From NCBI GenBank assembly GCA_007922225.1, contig ML680086.1, positions 13,058,540-13,122,539 of the forward strand: a stretch of DNA of 64,000 nt. The letters are read 5' to 3'. The position numbers and the translations under genes were made by a program. This document shows positions 1-11,971 of this stretch, in pieces (within the stretch, counting starts at the first letter, position 1; each line of letters opens with the position of its first letter). Below the pieces are notes generated by a model, which was given only the letters and a program-made list of their open reading frames with translations, was not told the DNA's origin and searched no databases. The DNA is from Emydura subglobosa. Taxonomy: Eukaryota; Chordata; Testudines; Chelidae.

Positions 1-1194
1 CAAGCTTAAATGGATCACCCATGAAATTATGCCGGAATTCCCACTCCGAGACCAGGGATTATTAGTCTTGAACACAACTTGTGGAAAAGACATAACAGTT
101 AGGCTCACATTGTGACTGATGAGCTGCCTAGGATTGTCTGGCATATTCATTTCTAACTCCATCCTTTAGCTTGCTTGCTTTAATTCTTCAGCCAAGAACC
201 ACAAGGGACTGAATATGTGAGGGCTTCTACGCAATTATGCTTCTCTTTAATGGCATTAGGAAACTTGAAAGCAGTTCAATACCTAGCAGAGGTAGATGGA
301 ATATTAGCATCTGAGAAGATTTATGTTCATGACCTTCTGGATGTAAGGTGACAGAACAGCCCATGCTATGCTACATCTGATATGCATATTCATGGCTCGT
401 TTATTCATGAAAAAAATGACTGGATTAGCAATAGTTTGAAGGACGTTGAGCATGGAGTTGAAAGAGACTCTCAAGTTGCTCACCAGACAAATTAGAACTC
501 AATCATCTTTGTAATAAATTGGTACCACTGTAAACCTTGCATATCACTGTTATTGGAAATACTATGTTGTATTTTATTGGATTGAAAACATTTCACAGCT
601 ATCAAACTGTCAATTATTTTAGCACAACACAAGGTTTCTGATGTTGATAGATGGTGATTCTAAATAATTTTTATAAAGTGTTTCTACTTCCAGTGGTGTC
701 ATGAAGCCTGCCTGCCTCTGAAATATTGTGATTTTTGAAGCACTCACTTGATAACACTCTTTAATTGTAACATTAATCTGTGTCAATCAAACGCTTGCAG
801 ACTAATATATGGATTTTTTTTCATCTGAGGGTTTCATGGGGGGGAATATTAAGATCATACAAAACTGTTGGCAGTCACTGACTAGAGAAGTGATGCCAGA
901 CTTGCAACCAATCATGAAAATGTATGCTATGAAGTCTAACGAAAAGATGTACCCTGCTCACTAATGGACTCTTCTTCTATTCAGAACAAGGATGTCTTCC
1001 GACAACTAATGTCTCTCAGTAATTGTAAAGCTCAGAATGGAAAACAGGACCAGTTTAAACATCTGATGCAGAAATCCAGACCTTTTGATCAAATAAAACA
1101 CGAAGTAAGGAGTATCTTTTATAGTACATCACATCTATCTGTCTCAAAGAGTATGTATACACAGGGATAAAAAGCCAGTGGCACGGTCACGGTT
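1..1194. other. Non-coding, no recognised feature
   Basis: AT-rich unique-looking DNA. Short open frames here have no recognisable domains. I see no repeat I can name. Confidence 0.6.
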
Positions 1195-1441
1195 GGTCTG
1201 GGTCAGCTGACTCAGGCTTGCAGGGCTGAAAAAAATCACTGTGTAGACTTTTGGGCTCAGACTGGAGTCTGAGCTCTGGAAACCTGCAAGGTGAAGGGTC
1301 AGAGAGCTCGGGCTTCAACCTGAGGCTGAGCATCTACACAGCAATTTTTTTTCAGCCCCAGAGCTCCAATCCCACAATCCTGAGTCAACTAACCCAGGCC
1401 AGCCACAGCCATGCCATGGGTTTTTTATCCTTGTGTAGACC
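1195..1441. mobile_element. Palindromic MITE-like element (gtgtagac type)
   Basis: Inverted arms: gggctgaaaaaaatcactgt near 1223-1243, followed by gtagac, answers catctacacagcaattttttttcagcccc near 1329-1364, and a second gtgtagac ends at about 1440. The layout resembles an abundant turtle non-autonomous element with gtgtagac-type repeats (recalled, not searched). A MARE core GCTGACTCAG lies inside at 1206-1215. Confidence 0.6.
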
Positions 1442-1454
1442 AACCCAAAGTGTT

Positions 1455-1600
1455 TTCCAAAGGTTGGTGACTATTTTCCCCTATTTTACTGATGGGAGAA
1501 TTAAGGCACAGAAAGGTTAGATGACTTACCCAAGATCTCACATTGAGTTGGTAGCAGAGATGGCTCTCATGCCCTGTGAACTATGTTTCCTCCCAGGGTA
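1455..1600 (-). mobile_element. tRNA-derived SINE fragment
   Basis: The minus strand carries the hallmark SINE body: a 'cttgggtaagtca' block, then 'tgtgccttaattctccc' and 'atcagtaaaatagggg', a diverged form of the common 'tgtgcctcagtttccccatctgtaaaatgggg' motif. Both ends are degraded. Confidence 0.6.
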
Positions 1601-3035
1601 TAGGAAGTGATGGTTGAACCTTAAAATGTTCAGGGGGTTGATTTGACTAATCATTTTTTACTCTGATCTGAATGCCTCAGGTCCACAATTTGTGTTAGAA
1701 AGTTCACGAGTCTTCCTGAGATTTCCATCACTTCCCAGCCCTGCCAGGAGACACAAAAATTGGGGAGTGGGGAGAAATCACATGAGCCAAACAAAACTAG
1801 AGAGAAAGAATTGAACCAAACCTATCCCCACTGCCAACTTTGGGGGATCTGGATCAGCACTTCCAAACTCATGCCCCACATTAATTAGAAGCTCTGAAGA
1901 GGTTCCATTTGAGTGGGATCTAAATTTAGTCACAGCTCATGTGGGGGAAAAGGGATGGCCTGACCTTATTGAACTGGTTCACCAGATCTCAACAAGATTT
2001 ACACTATAAAGTACCAAGTTATCAACAAAGTATTCCTGCATATGGCTCCTTGATCTCTCTCTGAAAATACCCTGACAGGTTCAATGAATTATTGGCCACC
2101 TAGGAATAAGTCACATCTCCAGTATCTTCTAAACTGAAGCTTTCACTGCTACTCCAGTATCCTAGGTGTCACTGGCATCTTCAAATGGGTCCGCCCTGCA
2201 GCTAGTTGCTTTCTTGCTCGCAGAGTTTGAGGTGAGGCATATGGGAGGCCCCAATGCAAAGATTGTTCTGTGCTTGTCCTGCATATTTCCACAAACCCAA
2301 ACTGCTGGACCAGAAAGGAGTGTCTGGATCCTCTCTCAGGGCTTCAGGCTCAAAAGCCTGATTCTGCCACCCTTACTCACATTCGTGATATTTGTGAATT
2401 AAAGCACTAACCAATGTGAGTTACAGTGGCAGATCTAGACCCTCAGTGGTCTGGCACTTATCCCTGTTTATACATTATGCACCCTGTTTCAGCTATTAAA
2501 CTGGTTTTATATGTGCAAGCCTGTTTCAGCAATTAGAGCAAAAATCTTTATAGCCCTGTTGGTTTGAACTGAGCTGGTTTCAAACCCAGGTACTAAAGTG
2601 GATAAAATTATCTTGAAAAGCAAAGAAATTACTGTATTCCAAACTCCTCTGCATCATGTTATGAAAGATGCAAGGATAATATTTGTATAAATTAAAGCTA
2701 TTGGACATGTATGGTATTTCAGTAACTGCTTCATTAAGTTGTTCTCCAGTCCTGAACATCCCTAGATCTATTCTGCAGCATTTTTCTATTTTAAATTTAA
2801 TCTGCCCGGCTGAAGAATGAAAGTTTAAAAAGGGAATTGCCTCTTTAAATTAAATGTGAAAAAAATAACAATGGTGAAGTTTTTGCTATAGTGAATGTCA
2901 TCTATTATGTTTTACATTTCATAATGGTTCCCAGTACTTTCATATGTTCATAAACTTCCCAGTTCAGTAGTATATTTCTTCACTGCCTTCTACTGATTCA
3001 CCATGACCACTATTACCCTATATTTTGTTCATTGA
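1601..3035. other. Non-coding, no recognised feature
   Basis: Unique-looking AT-rich DNA without a supported gene. Short open frames (for example at 2166-2402) show no family features. Confidence 0.55.
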
Positions 3036-3575
3036 ATCATAGACTATAAAGCCAAAAGGGGGTGTTGTGATCATCTAGTCTGACCTGCATACCACTGTTC
3101 ATAGGACTTCCCTGAATAAATCCCTATCTGTAATACAGCATACCTTTTTAGAAAAGCACCCAGTCTTGAATTAAAAATTGCCAGTGTTCCAGTGATGGAG
3201 AACCCACTACAACCCAAGGTTAATTGTTCCAAGGGGTAATTACTTTCACTGTTAAAAACTTCTACCTCATTCTGAGTCTGAATTTGTCTACCTCCAGCTA
3301 TTGGATTTCGTTATACCTGTGCTATCTTGAAGAGCCCTCTATCAAATTTCTGTTCTGTTATAAACTATGGTCAATTCACCTCTAACCGTCTCCTTGGAAA
3401 TCTAAATGTATTGAGATAGTTGAGTCTTTCACTCCAAAGCATGTTGACTAATCCTTCGATCATTCCCATGGCTCTCTCTGAACACTCTCCAGTTTATTGA
3501 CATCTTTCTTAAACTACGGACTACCAAAACAAGACACAGTATTCCAGTAGTGATCACAGGAGGGTAAGCCCAGCA
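3036..3575 (-). mobile_element. CR1 retrotransposon, 5'-truncated, antisense
   Basis: The plus strand begins gaatcatagactataaagcc and continues gatcatctagtctgacctgc, the reverse complement of a CR1 3' end. On the minus strand, 3450-3560 encodes a decayed CR1 reverse-transcriptase C-terminal stretch recognisable as LEYCV-FW with stops and frameshifts. It is a dead fragment of a non-LTR retrotransposon. Confidence 0.85.
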
Positions 3576-4342
3576 TTGTCTTCTGCTGTGAAGGTGATAA
3601 GAACTGAATGTTTCCAAAAAAAACAAAAGAGTCCTCAGAATTTATACAATGGAGGCTGAAAAGCATAACTCTGGTGATCAGCAAATTGCTGGATGTAGAA
3701 TTACCAAGTGAATGTGGCTATATGTGGATGTACCAGAAGGACAGTCCTTTAGAAAGTGTGTATGTATGATGTCATCTTAGCACATCCTAGTCTGGTGAAA
3801 GGCCGGCTGGATGAAATGGAGCTTTCCTGGCATTTTACTATTGGAGAGGGTCCCTGTGGGTTTCTGTATGAAAAATCCATGGGAAAAGGGAAATACAGTC
3901 TGGGGACGGGGGGAATAAAGGTGTGTTGTTGAGAAATAGTATTTATAGACCAACTGGGATTTCAAGGAAAAGCATTAATTCATCAGGCATAGCTGTTAAT
4001 TAAAACAGAAACCTCATCTTCAAATCTTTCTAATTCACAGCAAGTTTCTTCCTTGGCTAAAGGTATAATCTATCCCATTAGCAGCAGCTCCAACAGACTG
4101 CGGCTGCTTTTGTAACAAAGTTGTTAGTTCAGAAGTGGAGCAGAAACACCCCTTCCCTCAGGTCCCAGGTTCTTGGCTGAAGAGCTTGTACCCTTGCTGT
4201 ACTGTGTGTACAGGGTGGAGCAAACTGATTGAAATGCAGGTAGATACTGATAGCAGCTTAATTACTGCTGCAATATCTCTTTTTGCTGTGTTCAGCTGTC
4301 TCTTGACGGAAGAAATCTATCAGCCATGGGGGTTGGTAATCA
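3576..4342. other. Non-coding, no recognised feature
   Basis: Nothing identifiable beyond a weak HNF1 half-site-like gttaattaaaac near 3993. Confidence 0.5.
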
Positions 4343-4409
4343 GGGATGAAATCCTAGCCCCATTAAAGTCACTGGCAAACTCCTATTCACTCCAGTAGGG
4401 CCAGGATTA
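4343..4409. mobile_element. Short palindromic element (ccattaaagtcactgg type)
   Basis: The left arm aaatcctagccccatt is answered by agtagggccaggatt. It belongs to the short 'gtcaatggg' palindrome group seen repeatedly in this window. Probably a tiny non-autonomous DNA element; the family name is unknown to me. Confidence 0.5.
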
Positions 4410-7048
4410 CAGAATATAGCCATGTCTGTGCACAGTTAGGGTCCAAAGCCAGTTTTCTTTCTGGCCCTTGAGTCATGTTTGCTGGTTCACTCACCAGATC
4501 CATTCCCTGAATTGTCTGGATAAACTCAGTCAAGCAGATCTAGGAACCTGGGTTGTCACATCAGTGCCAATATTTGTAACAAGGGGTTCCCACACAAAAT
4601 AAAATCCTGTGCTAAACATAGTGTGTGTGGGTACCTGTGCTGGTGGATTGGGTTTTTTCCCATTTAACCAAAAATGTGTACTCCTACCCAAAACCACAGA
4701 GAGAGACAGTGACACTTGGCAAACAAATTTCTATTAAGTGCATTTGCTGGAAATGTTTATGCTTTGTTCTTGACAGCTATCCTGAGTATATGGAGAGTAT
4801 TGCACAGTGATCCAGCTTGCATAATTGTGAATTGGGGGCAAAGTCCTGGTAGGGGAATGTGAAGTATCTTTCTCTGGATTTTTTTTTTTTTTAATACCTG
4901 TCATTTGGGGCAGTCTGGTCCAATCTAAAAACAAAATATTTGCTCTTTAGCAGCATTTTCATGGTCACCAGGGATTTTATCTCTGATGGGGCTGGTTTAG
5001 CAGCATTGGTTGGAGCGTGTGTATGGGGGAACTTCATCAGAGACCTGGAAATCACCCTCATCTTCTCTTCAGTCTGACAAACATTCCCTGCCTTTCTTCA
5101 AAACTCCCCAGCAGCACATCCCTGTCTGGGAATTCTCCACCCTTTTCCCCTTTCACTTATAATTACTGCAATTGTTTAAAACTATATTTAAGCTTCTATC
5201 AAACAGAAAAATTAATTTGATTTGTGAAGAATAAATCCAGCTCAGCACTGCCAGAAGGTGATCTACTTATTCACCTCCAGTATCCAACTTTCCAGCTAGC
5301 CAGCTTATGGGGTGTCATTTCACGAAGTAGGCCTTTCCCTACTCACCTTGTATATGACTAGCAAACAAAAAGAGGAACAGAATTGGCACAGCAGCCTGGT
5401 AATGGGAATATGGACACTTGCCTCCCAGGCTGCCTATTGAAATCCCAGTCCAGATCAGTAGTGGATAGCAGCCAAATATTAGGTGGCTGTCCATCAGCTA
5501 TGTAAAATGAATCTGACGACCAGACTAATTCCTAGAGGGCTACTGTCCTCATCAGAAACTCCACCACCAAGACAAGTGGCACTTTGTCCTCCTTGTTGAG
5601 AACCTCCAGAAAAAGGCCGAGCATGTAACAGATGTGGAGAGTGAGCTACCCTTTCACCCATAGGCTTTGTCCTTCTGGAAGGAAGTACGGGCAAGAATGA
5701 CAGACGCATTGTGTGTGTGTGGGAGGCAGCATGGGAAAACTTGTCATCTTAGTGCTAAACTTGTTCTGTGGTTAAATTGAGGGAGTCAGTCTGCAGCGCT
5801 GTCATCCCTGGCACCTTGCCCCAGCATTACATTCCCACCAAAAAAAAAACCCAAAAACCCCTAAGGCAGGGAGGCGAGGAGAGTGAGATAACAATACAAA
5901 GGAGACAGGGCCTACAGATGAATTCTAAAAAGGAGTCTGCTCTGAGTTAGTGAGGTTTTACAGGCAGCCAGTGCTATGGGTACCATTTGTTCGATTTAGA
6001 GAAATGAGCTGGTGTTCCCTCTCAGCATAGTCTCAAGTTAGAGAACAGTCCCCATTATAAAACTGACTGGCATAATTCAATATGGCACGATTGGAGTCTG
6101 CACTGAGCAGAACCAGAGCAAAGCATAAAGACTAAATAACTCTTCTGACTCCTAGAGGGACTAGTCCGCTTCCAGGTCAAAATGTACATAAAGTCTGAAC
6201 TGGGGGCTGCCCGCACTATGACTTGCTTCTTGATGGCTACCTGGCTGCTGTTTCCACCACTGCTACCCGTTCCTTTACCGTGCAAAGAAAATCGATGCAG
6301 AAATGCTCAATGGTTAGTCTATGCTGGAGGCAGGAGATGTGCAGCACAACACAGTGAAGAGCTAGTTTATTTTTATCTCCTACTTGTAAAAATTCTTTTT
6401 TTCCCCTGAATAATTGTGCACTTATAGTTATCACAAAGTGAGCAGGTAGGGTGTTTTGTTTTGTTTTTTTTTTTTTGCTTTCCTGTATATTGGAAAGGAG
6501 TCTGTGCAAACTCTCCATACAACTTACTTTAATTACTTGCCAAACCTGCAACAAGGCATAAGCCCACATATTGTATGTGACATTACCAGTAGAGCAAGTA
6601 CTGGAATGCAAAGGCTCGAATAATTTGACAGCTAACATAAAGCTCCATGATTTATATTTGGTTATATTGAGAATTTTTTTCCCCTCTTTGAGCACTTCAT
6701 ATAAACATTTACTTGGATCCTGGGACCTTGCTTAACCCTCAAAGTGCCACATTTATCTTTGTATTTTTATTTTTACTGGCCTACCCCAGAAACTTCCTTG
6801 ATTTTTAAAATGCAGATGATTAAACCAAAATAGCTTCACCTATAAATGGCTTCATCTGTAAACACCGTGCTCTGGTCATTATGATCTATTTACTGTAAAG
6901 TTCAATTGAAAACAGATTAGGGAAGAGACTTCTTTAAAAATACAAGATTCCATTGATTTATTAGAAACAGCATTGTTAGATTCCATGCCAGAGACAAGAT
7001 AACTTCACTATGTTTAAGTTTGATCCAGATTACTTCATTAATTATTGA
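4410..7048. other. Non-coding, no recognised feature
   Basis: Mostly unique AT-rich DNA with T-rich tracts (for example 6459-6476). Overlapping open frames on both strands near 6055-6695 have no domain features and are treated as chance. Confidence 0.55.
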
Positions 7049-7631
7049 ACCATACCATCTGCTTATTTCAAATTTAACTCTTACCTACTATTTCATTGTT
7101 CCTGTCTTGCCTTATTTTCATTCTAAATAAGGCACTTTTTTCTATTTTGTGTCCCCTCTTGCTTTAAGTATATCTATAGTAACACAATCATTTCAAAAGA
7201 ACGCTCTAGTGGCTCGTTCAGAGGACCGGAAGTCAGAACTTCTGGGACTTATTCCCAGCATTCCACAATGGTGGCTGGCTGCGACACTTCGGGCTCAGTA
7301 GACCCAAACGTTTTCATGCAGCCACTCGTTCTGGCAGTCTCCCTGTTTGTGCCCAGCTTGAGATGATAATTAGGAACCCAGAAATGAATGGACACTTCTG
7401 AAGATTTTGGCCCTAGCCTTATTGCAGACGTTCTGACTCCCCATCCTTTGAACGAGCCACTAGAGCATTCTCTCGAAATGATTTGTGTTATACTTAGATA
7501 CTACAGATATACTTAAAGCAAGAGGGGACACAAAATAGAAAAAAGTGCCTTATTTAGAATGAAAATAAGGCAAGACAGGAACAATGAAATAGTAGATAAG
7601 AGTTAAATTTGAAATAAGCAGAGGGTATGGT
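7049..7631. repeat. Long inverted repeat (about 200-nt arms, 180-nt loop)
   Basis: The left arm 7049-7244 and right arm 7425-7631 are reverse complements at roughly 90% by eye, with one 8-10 nt indel. Shared landmarks include gcacttttttctattttgtg on the left matching cacaaaatagaaaaaagtgc on the right, and gctctagtggctcgttca matching tgaacgagccactagagc. The inner 40 nt of each arm resembles the head of a tRNA-derived SINE. If transcribed it would form a long hairpin. Confidence 0.9.
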
Positions 7632-8279
7632 CATGTCACTCAGTTCAATAATTTGATGGCAAGCATGACAGATACTGAATTGAATGGTAAAGTTTCTTTT
7701 AGGAGCACCAAGGGATCATGTAAAGCTTTCTCTTACCATGAAGGAATTGCTTGCTTCAGTGATGTAGATTCATGGTAGCAACGGAACAGGTTCAGATTCT
7801 TTGGCCTGTGGCTGCTGAATGCCTTAAATGGGGGAGGGTAAAGTTATTGTGCGGGGAGGGAAGATCTAGTGCTGGCTCAAAAGCCTATTTATTTATAATT
7901 AAATTGTCTCTTCCAGCTCTTTTTCAGGTTTTATGTGATAGCTGCATCACAGCGCAGGAGCAGCAGAGAAGCATATAACAAAAGCACAGGATGCAGTTTT
8001 GCTGCTATCAGTAACTTCTTCCTTACTGCCAAAGGGCCTAGTCCCTTTCCTTTTAAATCAATGGCAAAGCTTCTTTTAATTTCACTAGGAACAGGATTGG
8101 GCCCAAAAGACACAAGGCTAAATTTTGTGCTGAATTACTCTCTCTGATGCCAAAGTGGAATCAATGAGATTGCACCAATCAGGACAGTACAGTACAGGAC
8201 GATAGTGAATGCAGATTCCAGACACTTGGGGCCTATTTCTTGTGGTGCTAACGCAAGCAAAATTCCCACTGAAGTCAAT
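7632..8279. other. Non-coding, no recognised feature
   Basis: Unique-looking sequence between the foldback and the next palindromic element; no supported gene. Confidence 0.5.
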
Positions 8280-8382
8280 GGGCCTGATGCTGATCTGTTA
8301 CACCTGTGTAAATCGAGCAACCATACTGAAATCAGTGAAGTTACACTCTTGTAAAACAAGTGTGATACCAGAATCAGGCCCC
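8280..8382. mobile_element. Short palindromic element (gggcctgat...atcaggccc)
   Basis: Begins gggcctgatgctgatctgtt and ends accagaatcaggccc. The inner arms cacctgtgtaaat and tgtaaaacaagtgtg pair as well. About 100 bp. A member of the recurrent GGGCC-ended palindrome group. Confidence 0.65.
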
Positions 8383-10124
8383 CTAGGAGTTTTGCCTGAA
8401 AGAGGCTACAGGGTTGAATATTCAATTTTCAGGGACAAACTGTGCATGTTTTATGTATATATCTATATGTTACCTGAGAATTTGTGTGTATATATGTATA
8501 CATACACAATGTATACTATCGTCCTATAGAAACCACAAAATGGAGACTTTCTATCAGGAATATAGTAAGGAAGCATCCCTTTCAGCCTTATGAATAATAA
8601 CTTTTTCTTTATCTCTGTGGACATCTCCCGATATCACAGTGAAAGCAAGAGTCTGCAAAGAATGTACAGTCAGCCAAATGATTTTATGTCAGAGCTGCTC
8701 AGTGACATGATCATTTAAGGAACTTAACACGGGCTAAACTCTCTTCCCCTCCCCCCACAAAAAAAAGTTTGAAACATCTTTCTTTTAAGAAAGAACTAAA
8801 CTTGGTAAAAGGACGTCGCTTTTCTACCTTGCTCCCTGCCCCTCATGCCTCAGGATATCATAAATTTTTGATACCAATAAAACAGAATTTTTGATGAGCT
8901 GCTATTTTGCATTAAAGCAACTTTACATGCAAAGATTGCATAATAGGAAGTAAAATTGAATTTTGCCTCAGAACAAATTCTTATTATTAATTTAAATGTT
9001 TTGTATATATTTTAGCAGCAGCTTATCATTCTATATATTTAATTTATTTCAAGTGAGGACACTTAGCATTGGTTTCCTTATATAAACAAATCTTTTAAGA
9101 GAACACATGTATAAAGTGGAAATGTAATGTTTTGCATCTGTGCCTTAAGACAAATAGTGAAACTTTAAAAGGGGAAATAAAATGTTGAGGGACAACTCTA
9201 TCTCTAAAACCTGGTACTAAAATATAGTGCGACAAAATGACTTGATTTTCTTTACTGTTGGATATATGGTTTTTCCTCTGCAATGTTTGTTCCAGCCCTA
9301 TCACTCCAAGACTGTAAATACAGTAAACCCTCAGTGGAACACTTGGTATATATAAGGCAAAGGATTTGCAGTATCTTAATTCTCGAACCCACTGCAATCC
9401 ATTTTCTAACACTTCCATACAACAGGATGGACAGGGCAAAGAGCACAAATATAAATTCCATGAATGCAGTTGCCAGAGAGGTTTGTCACACTTCAGACCA
9501 TGTTTAAAAATGTACCGTTTATTTAAGCTACCTGTTAAAAAAGAAAAACAGACAGACATTTTTTTAACAGAAAACAAAATCCAGTGTAGGATTTTAAGAG
9601 CCCACTAAATGCTAGGTTATACAGAACAGTAGGGAAGGATTATGAAATAAACTATGGGGGGATGTGTGTGTTTAAAAACACCAGCTAGACTGTAATTCTA
9701 ATGGAGTGAAAAAAATTTAAAAAAAAAAATCTGTGCTCCAAATAAAGAGGAAAAGAGACAGTCTCATTTTAAAAGACAGTGTGGAAAGTACTTTTTAAAA
9801 AATCTTATGTTTTTATATAAGAAGTAGATCAGAACTACCAAAAAAAAAGGAACTTCTATTTGAGAAGATAGCAGCTGCACAAATGTTGACAGTTTGCAAA
9901 GCATTGTGACTTGGAAACAGCACAAGCACGGGTTTATTGGAAGGCATGCACGTATATGTCTCTTAAAGATAAACTCCTGCTGATCTGTAGTGCCAGTGAT
10001 TTGCAAACTCACTTGTCAGTCCCATTTCCAGTAACATGGCTGAGCAAAACAGTCCTGTCTTAAACTGCACAGACACGGAAAATGCCTGCCCTTAGTTTCT
10101 TTGCTTATGGGGCTCCACCACGGG

Positions 10125-10141
10125 AAAAAAAAAAAAAAAAA
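10125..10141 (+). repeat. Poly(A) tract, A17
   Basis: Seventeen A in a row; no retroposon body is recognisable next to it. Confidence 0.95.
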
Positions 10142-11370
10142 CCCTACCAATCTCGAAGATGTTTTATCTTTCTCCTCTGAAACCTGACACCAATACCCCT
10201 GAAGAGCTTCAATGACCTTGCTCTGTCAATCACCAAAACCAACCAGCCTGCTAGAGCGAGACGGGCGTTTAGCCAACTTAAAAAATTAAAACCTAAAACA
10301 GCTGGGAACAGTTATCTCGCAAGCCCTGGCTCATCCTAATAACACATCTAGACTACCCACCCTAATGCGGAGCTCTCATCTACTGTATTGCAAGAGCAGC
10401 CAGCATCTCTGGAAAGTCTTAGCCTGGTGTTTCTATCTTCAGTCCAAAAATCTTCGCCTCATTCCTCCGTTGTTGTTGTTGTTTTGTTTTTTAATTTAAC
10501 CTAAGAATCATATTACATGCTGACTTTTTACTTAAAATTGTATATCAATTGCCTGGCACTTACGCTTTCAATTCTTTTAAAGTTGCCAATCATTTCCTCT
10601 CTGTGCCTCTCATTTGATCTTGGGAACACCCCTAGCAAGTAGCCATCGCTGCCCTGAAGGGAGAGAATCCTTGAGCAATGCAAATCTCTCTACAGCTGTT
10701 AGCAATAGGTCTTGCAAAACTGCAAGAGCAAACAAACTAATGTGATTTTTCACTGAAGGGAATCTTTCTCCTGCACTGCATGAGATCACAATGGAACGGG
10801 CGTTCTGCAGCCAATTTTGGCATTTCAGACCTGGGCTTTATTTATGTAATATGGGTACATACACACACAAGCCCATTGACAGTTTAATAATGAAGTCAGA
10901 CAAATTGGCTTAGTGAATTGCAGGGAATCTACTGCAATAGCTTGACGCTCTGAACAGTGGAGGAGAGATTTAGGGCCCCTATCCTGTGTCTTTTGAAGTC
11001 CAGTCCAAAATTTCCGTTGACAGAAAAGCCTCAGATCCTTTCATTAGCAAATTAGAGAAGCATTTTGAAGAGCATCGTCTGCATTTGCAGCACTTACACT
11101 TTTATTGACGCTTATCTTTTCCTTGGTAGCAAAAGTGGGTGTGGGGTGGACTTGGATTCACAGACCGTGCTTTAAGCTCGTTGCTTAATAGCTCTCGAAT
11201 ATAAACCTGTGTGTTTAGCGCGGGGTTGGGAGTAAAGAAAATGCAAGTTGCTGTGGCGTCTAGCTTCATCTGATCTCCCCTGTCTCCATTTCTTTCCTGT
11301 CACTCCCTTCTCCCTCTCTAGTGACTTACATATTTCTTGGTATTGCTCCATTTTTTTTCAGAAGTCCTGT

Positions 11371-11380
11371 GTTGTGTGTG

Positions 11381-11413
<33 letters not shown>

Positions 11414-11414
11414 T
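11371..11414 (+). repeat. (TG)n microsatellite
   Basis: Two TG runs separated by a TTTG interruption. It generates spurious Val/Cys-rich and Thr/His-rich open frames on the two strands. Confidence 0.95.
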
Positions 11415-11957
11415 TTTCTCCCTTCATGCCATTAGCTGCGTGACTCAAGAGAGACAGGGAACATACATGCAAACCAGCACGTCTGGAGGGGGGAAAGCTG
11501 GGGTTAAAGAGGGAAGTTGGTTTATTCACCCCTGTTGGAAATTCAGTGTCTTTTTAGTCCTAATTGAAACCAGTTAGCCAAAGCACTGGCTGTACAGTAG
11601 TCTCCGTATAAAACTACTGGGCTCCCGGTCTGTCTGGCTGGCTCTGTGTCATACTGACTGCACAGGAGCAGACTCCGGGATTCTAGGAGCATCCTGCGGA
11701 CAGGACATGTGGACTGCGTTCAGAGAGGCCGTATAGACCCAATGGTCAAAGAACGTGTTTCCGAATCGGTCCATCAATCATCCCCACTGATTCCTGTGTC
11801 TACAGCCCTTTATGAATCAATAATGAGCCGGGAGACACAAAAGTAAATATGCCGGGATTTCATTAGTGCTCGCTGAGCAAAAGCAGGGGTAATATTTAAC
11901 CCCCTCGCGGCTGGAGGACACAAAAGTGTTCCGAATCAACGTTCAGTGCGCGCCGGA

Positions 11958-11971
11958 GGGGGGGGGGGGGG
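11958..11971 (+). repeat. G14 homopolymer
   Basis: Fourteen consecutive G after cgccgga. Confidence 0.95.

Noticed and set aside
6237..6695. Minus-strand 152-codon frame
   Set aside because: Low-complexity Lys run from a poly(T) tract, no recognisable domain or conserved start.
9095..9577. Minus-strand 160-codon frame
   Set aside because: AT-rich chance frame with overlapping frames on both strands; no family features.
11248..11577. Plus-strand 109-codon frame with Val/Cys repeats
   Set aside because: Produced by the TG microsatellite; no domain.
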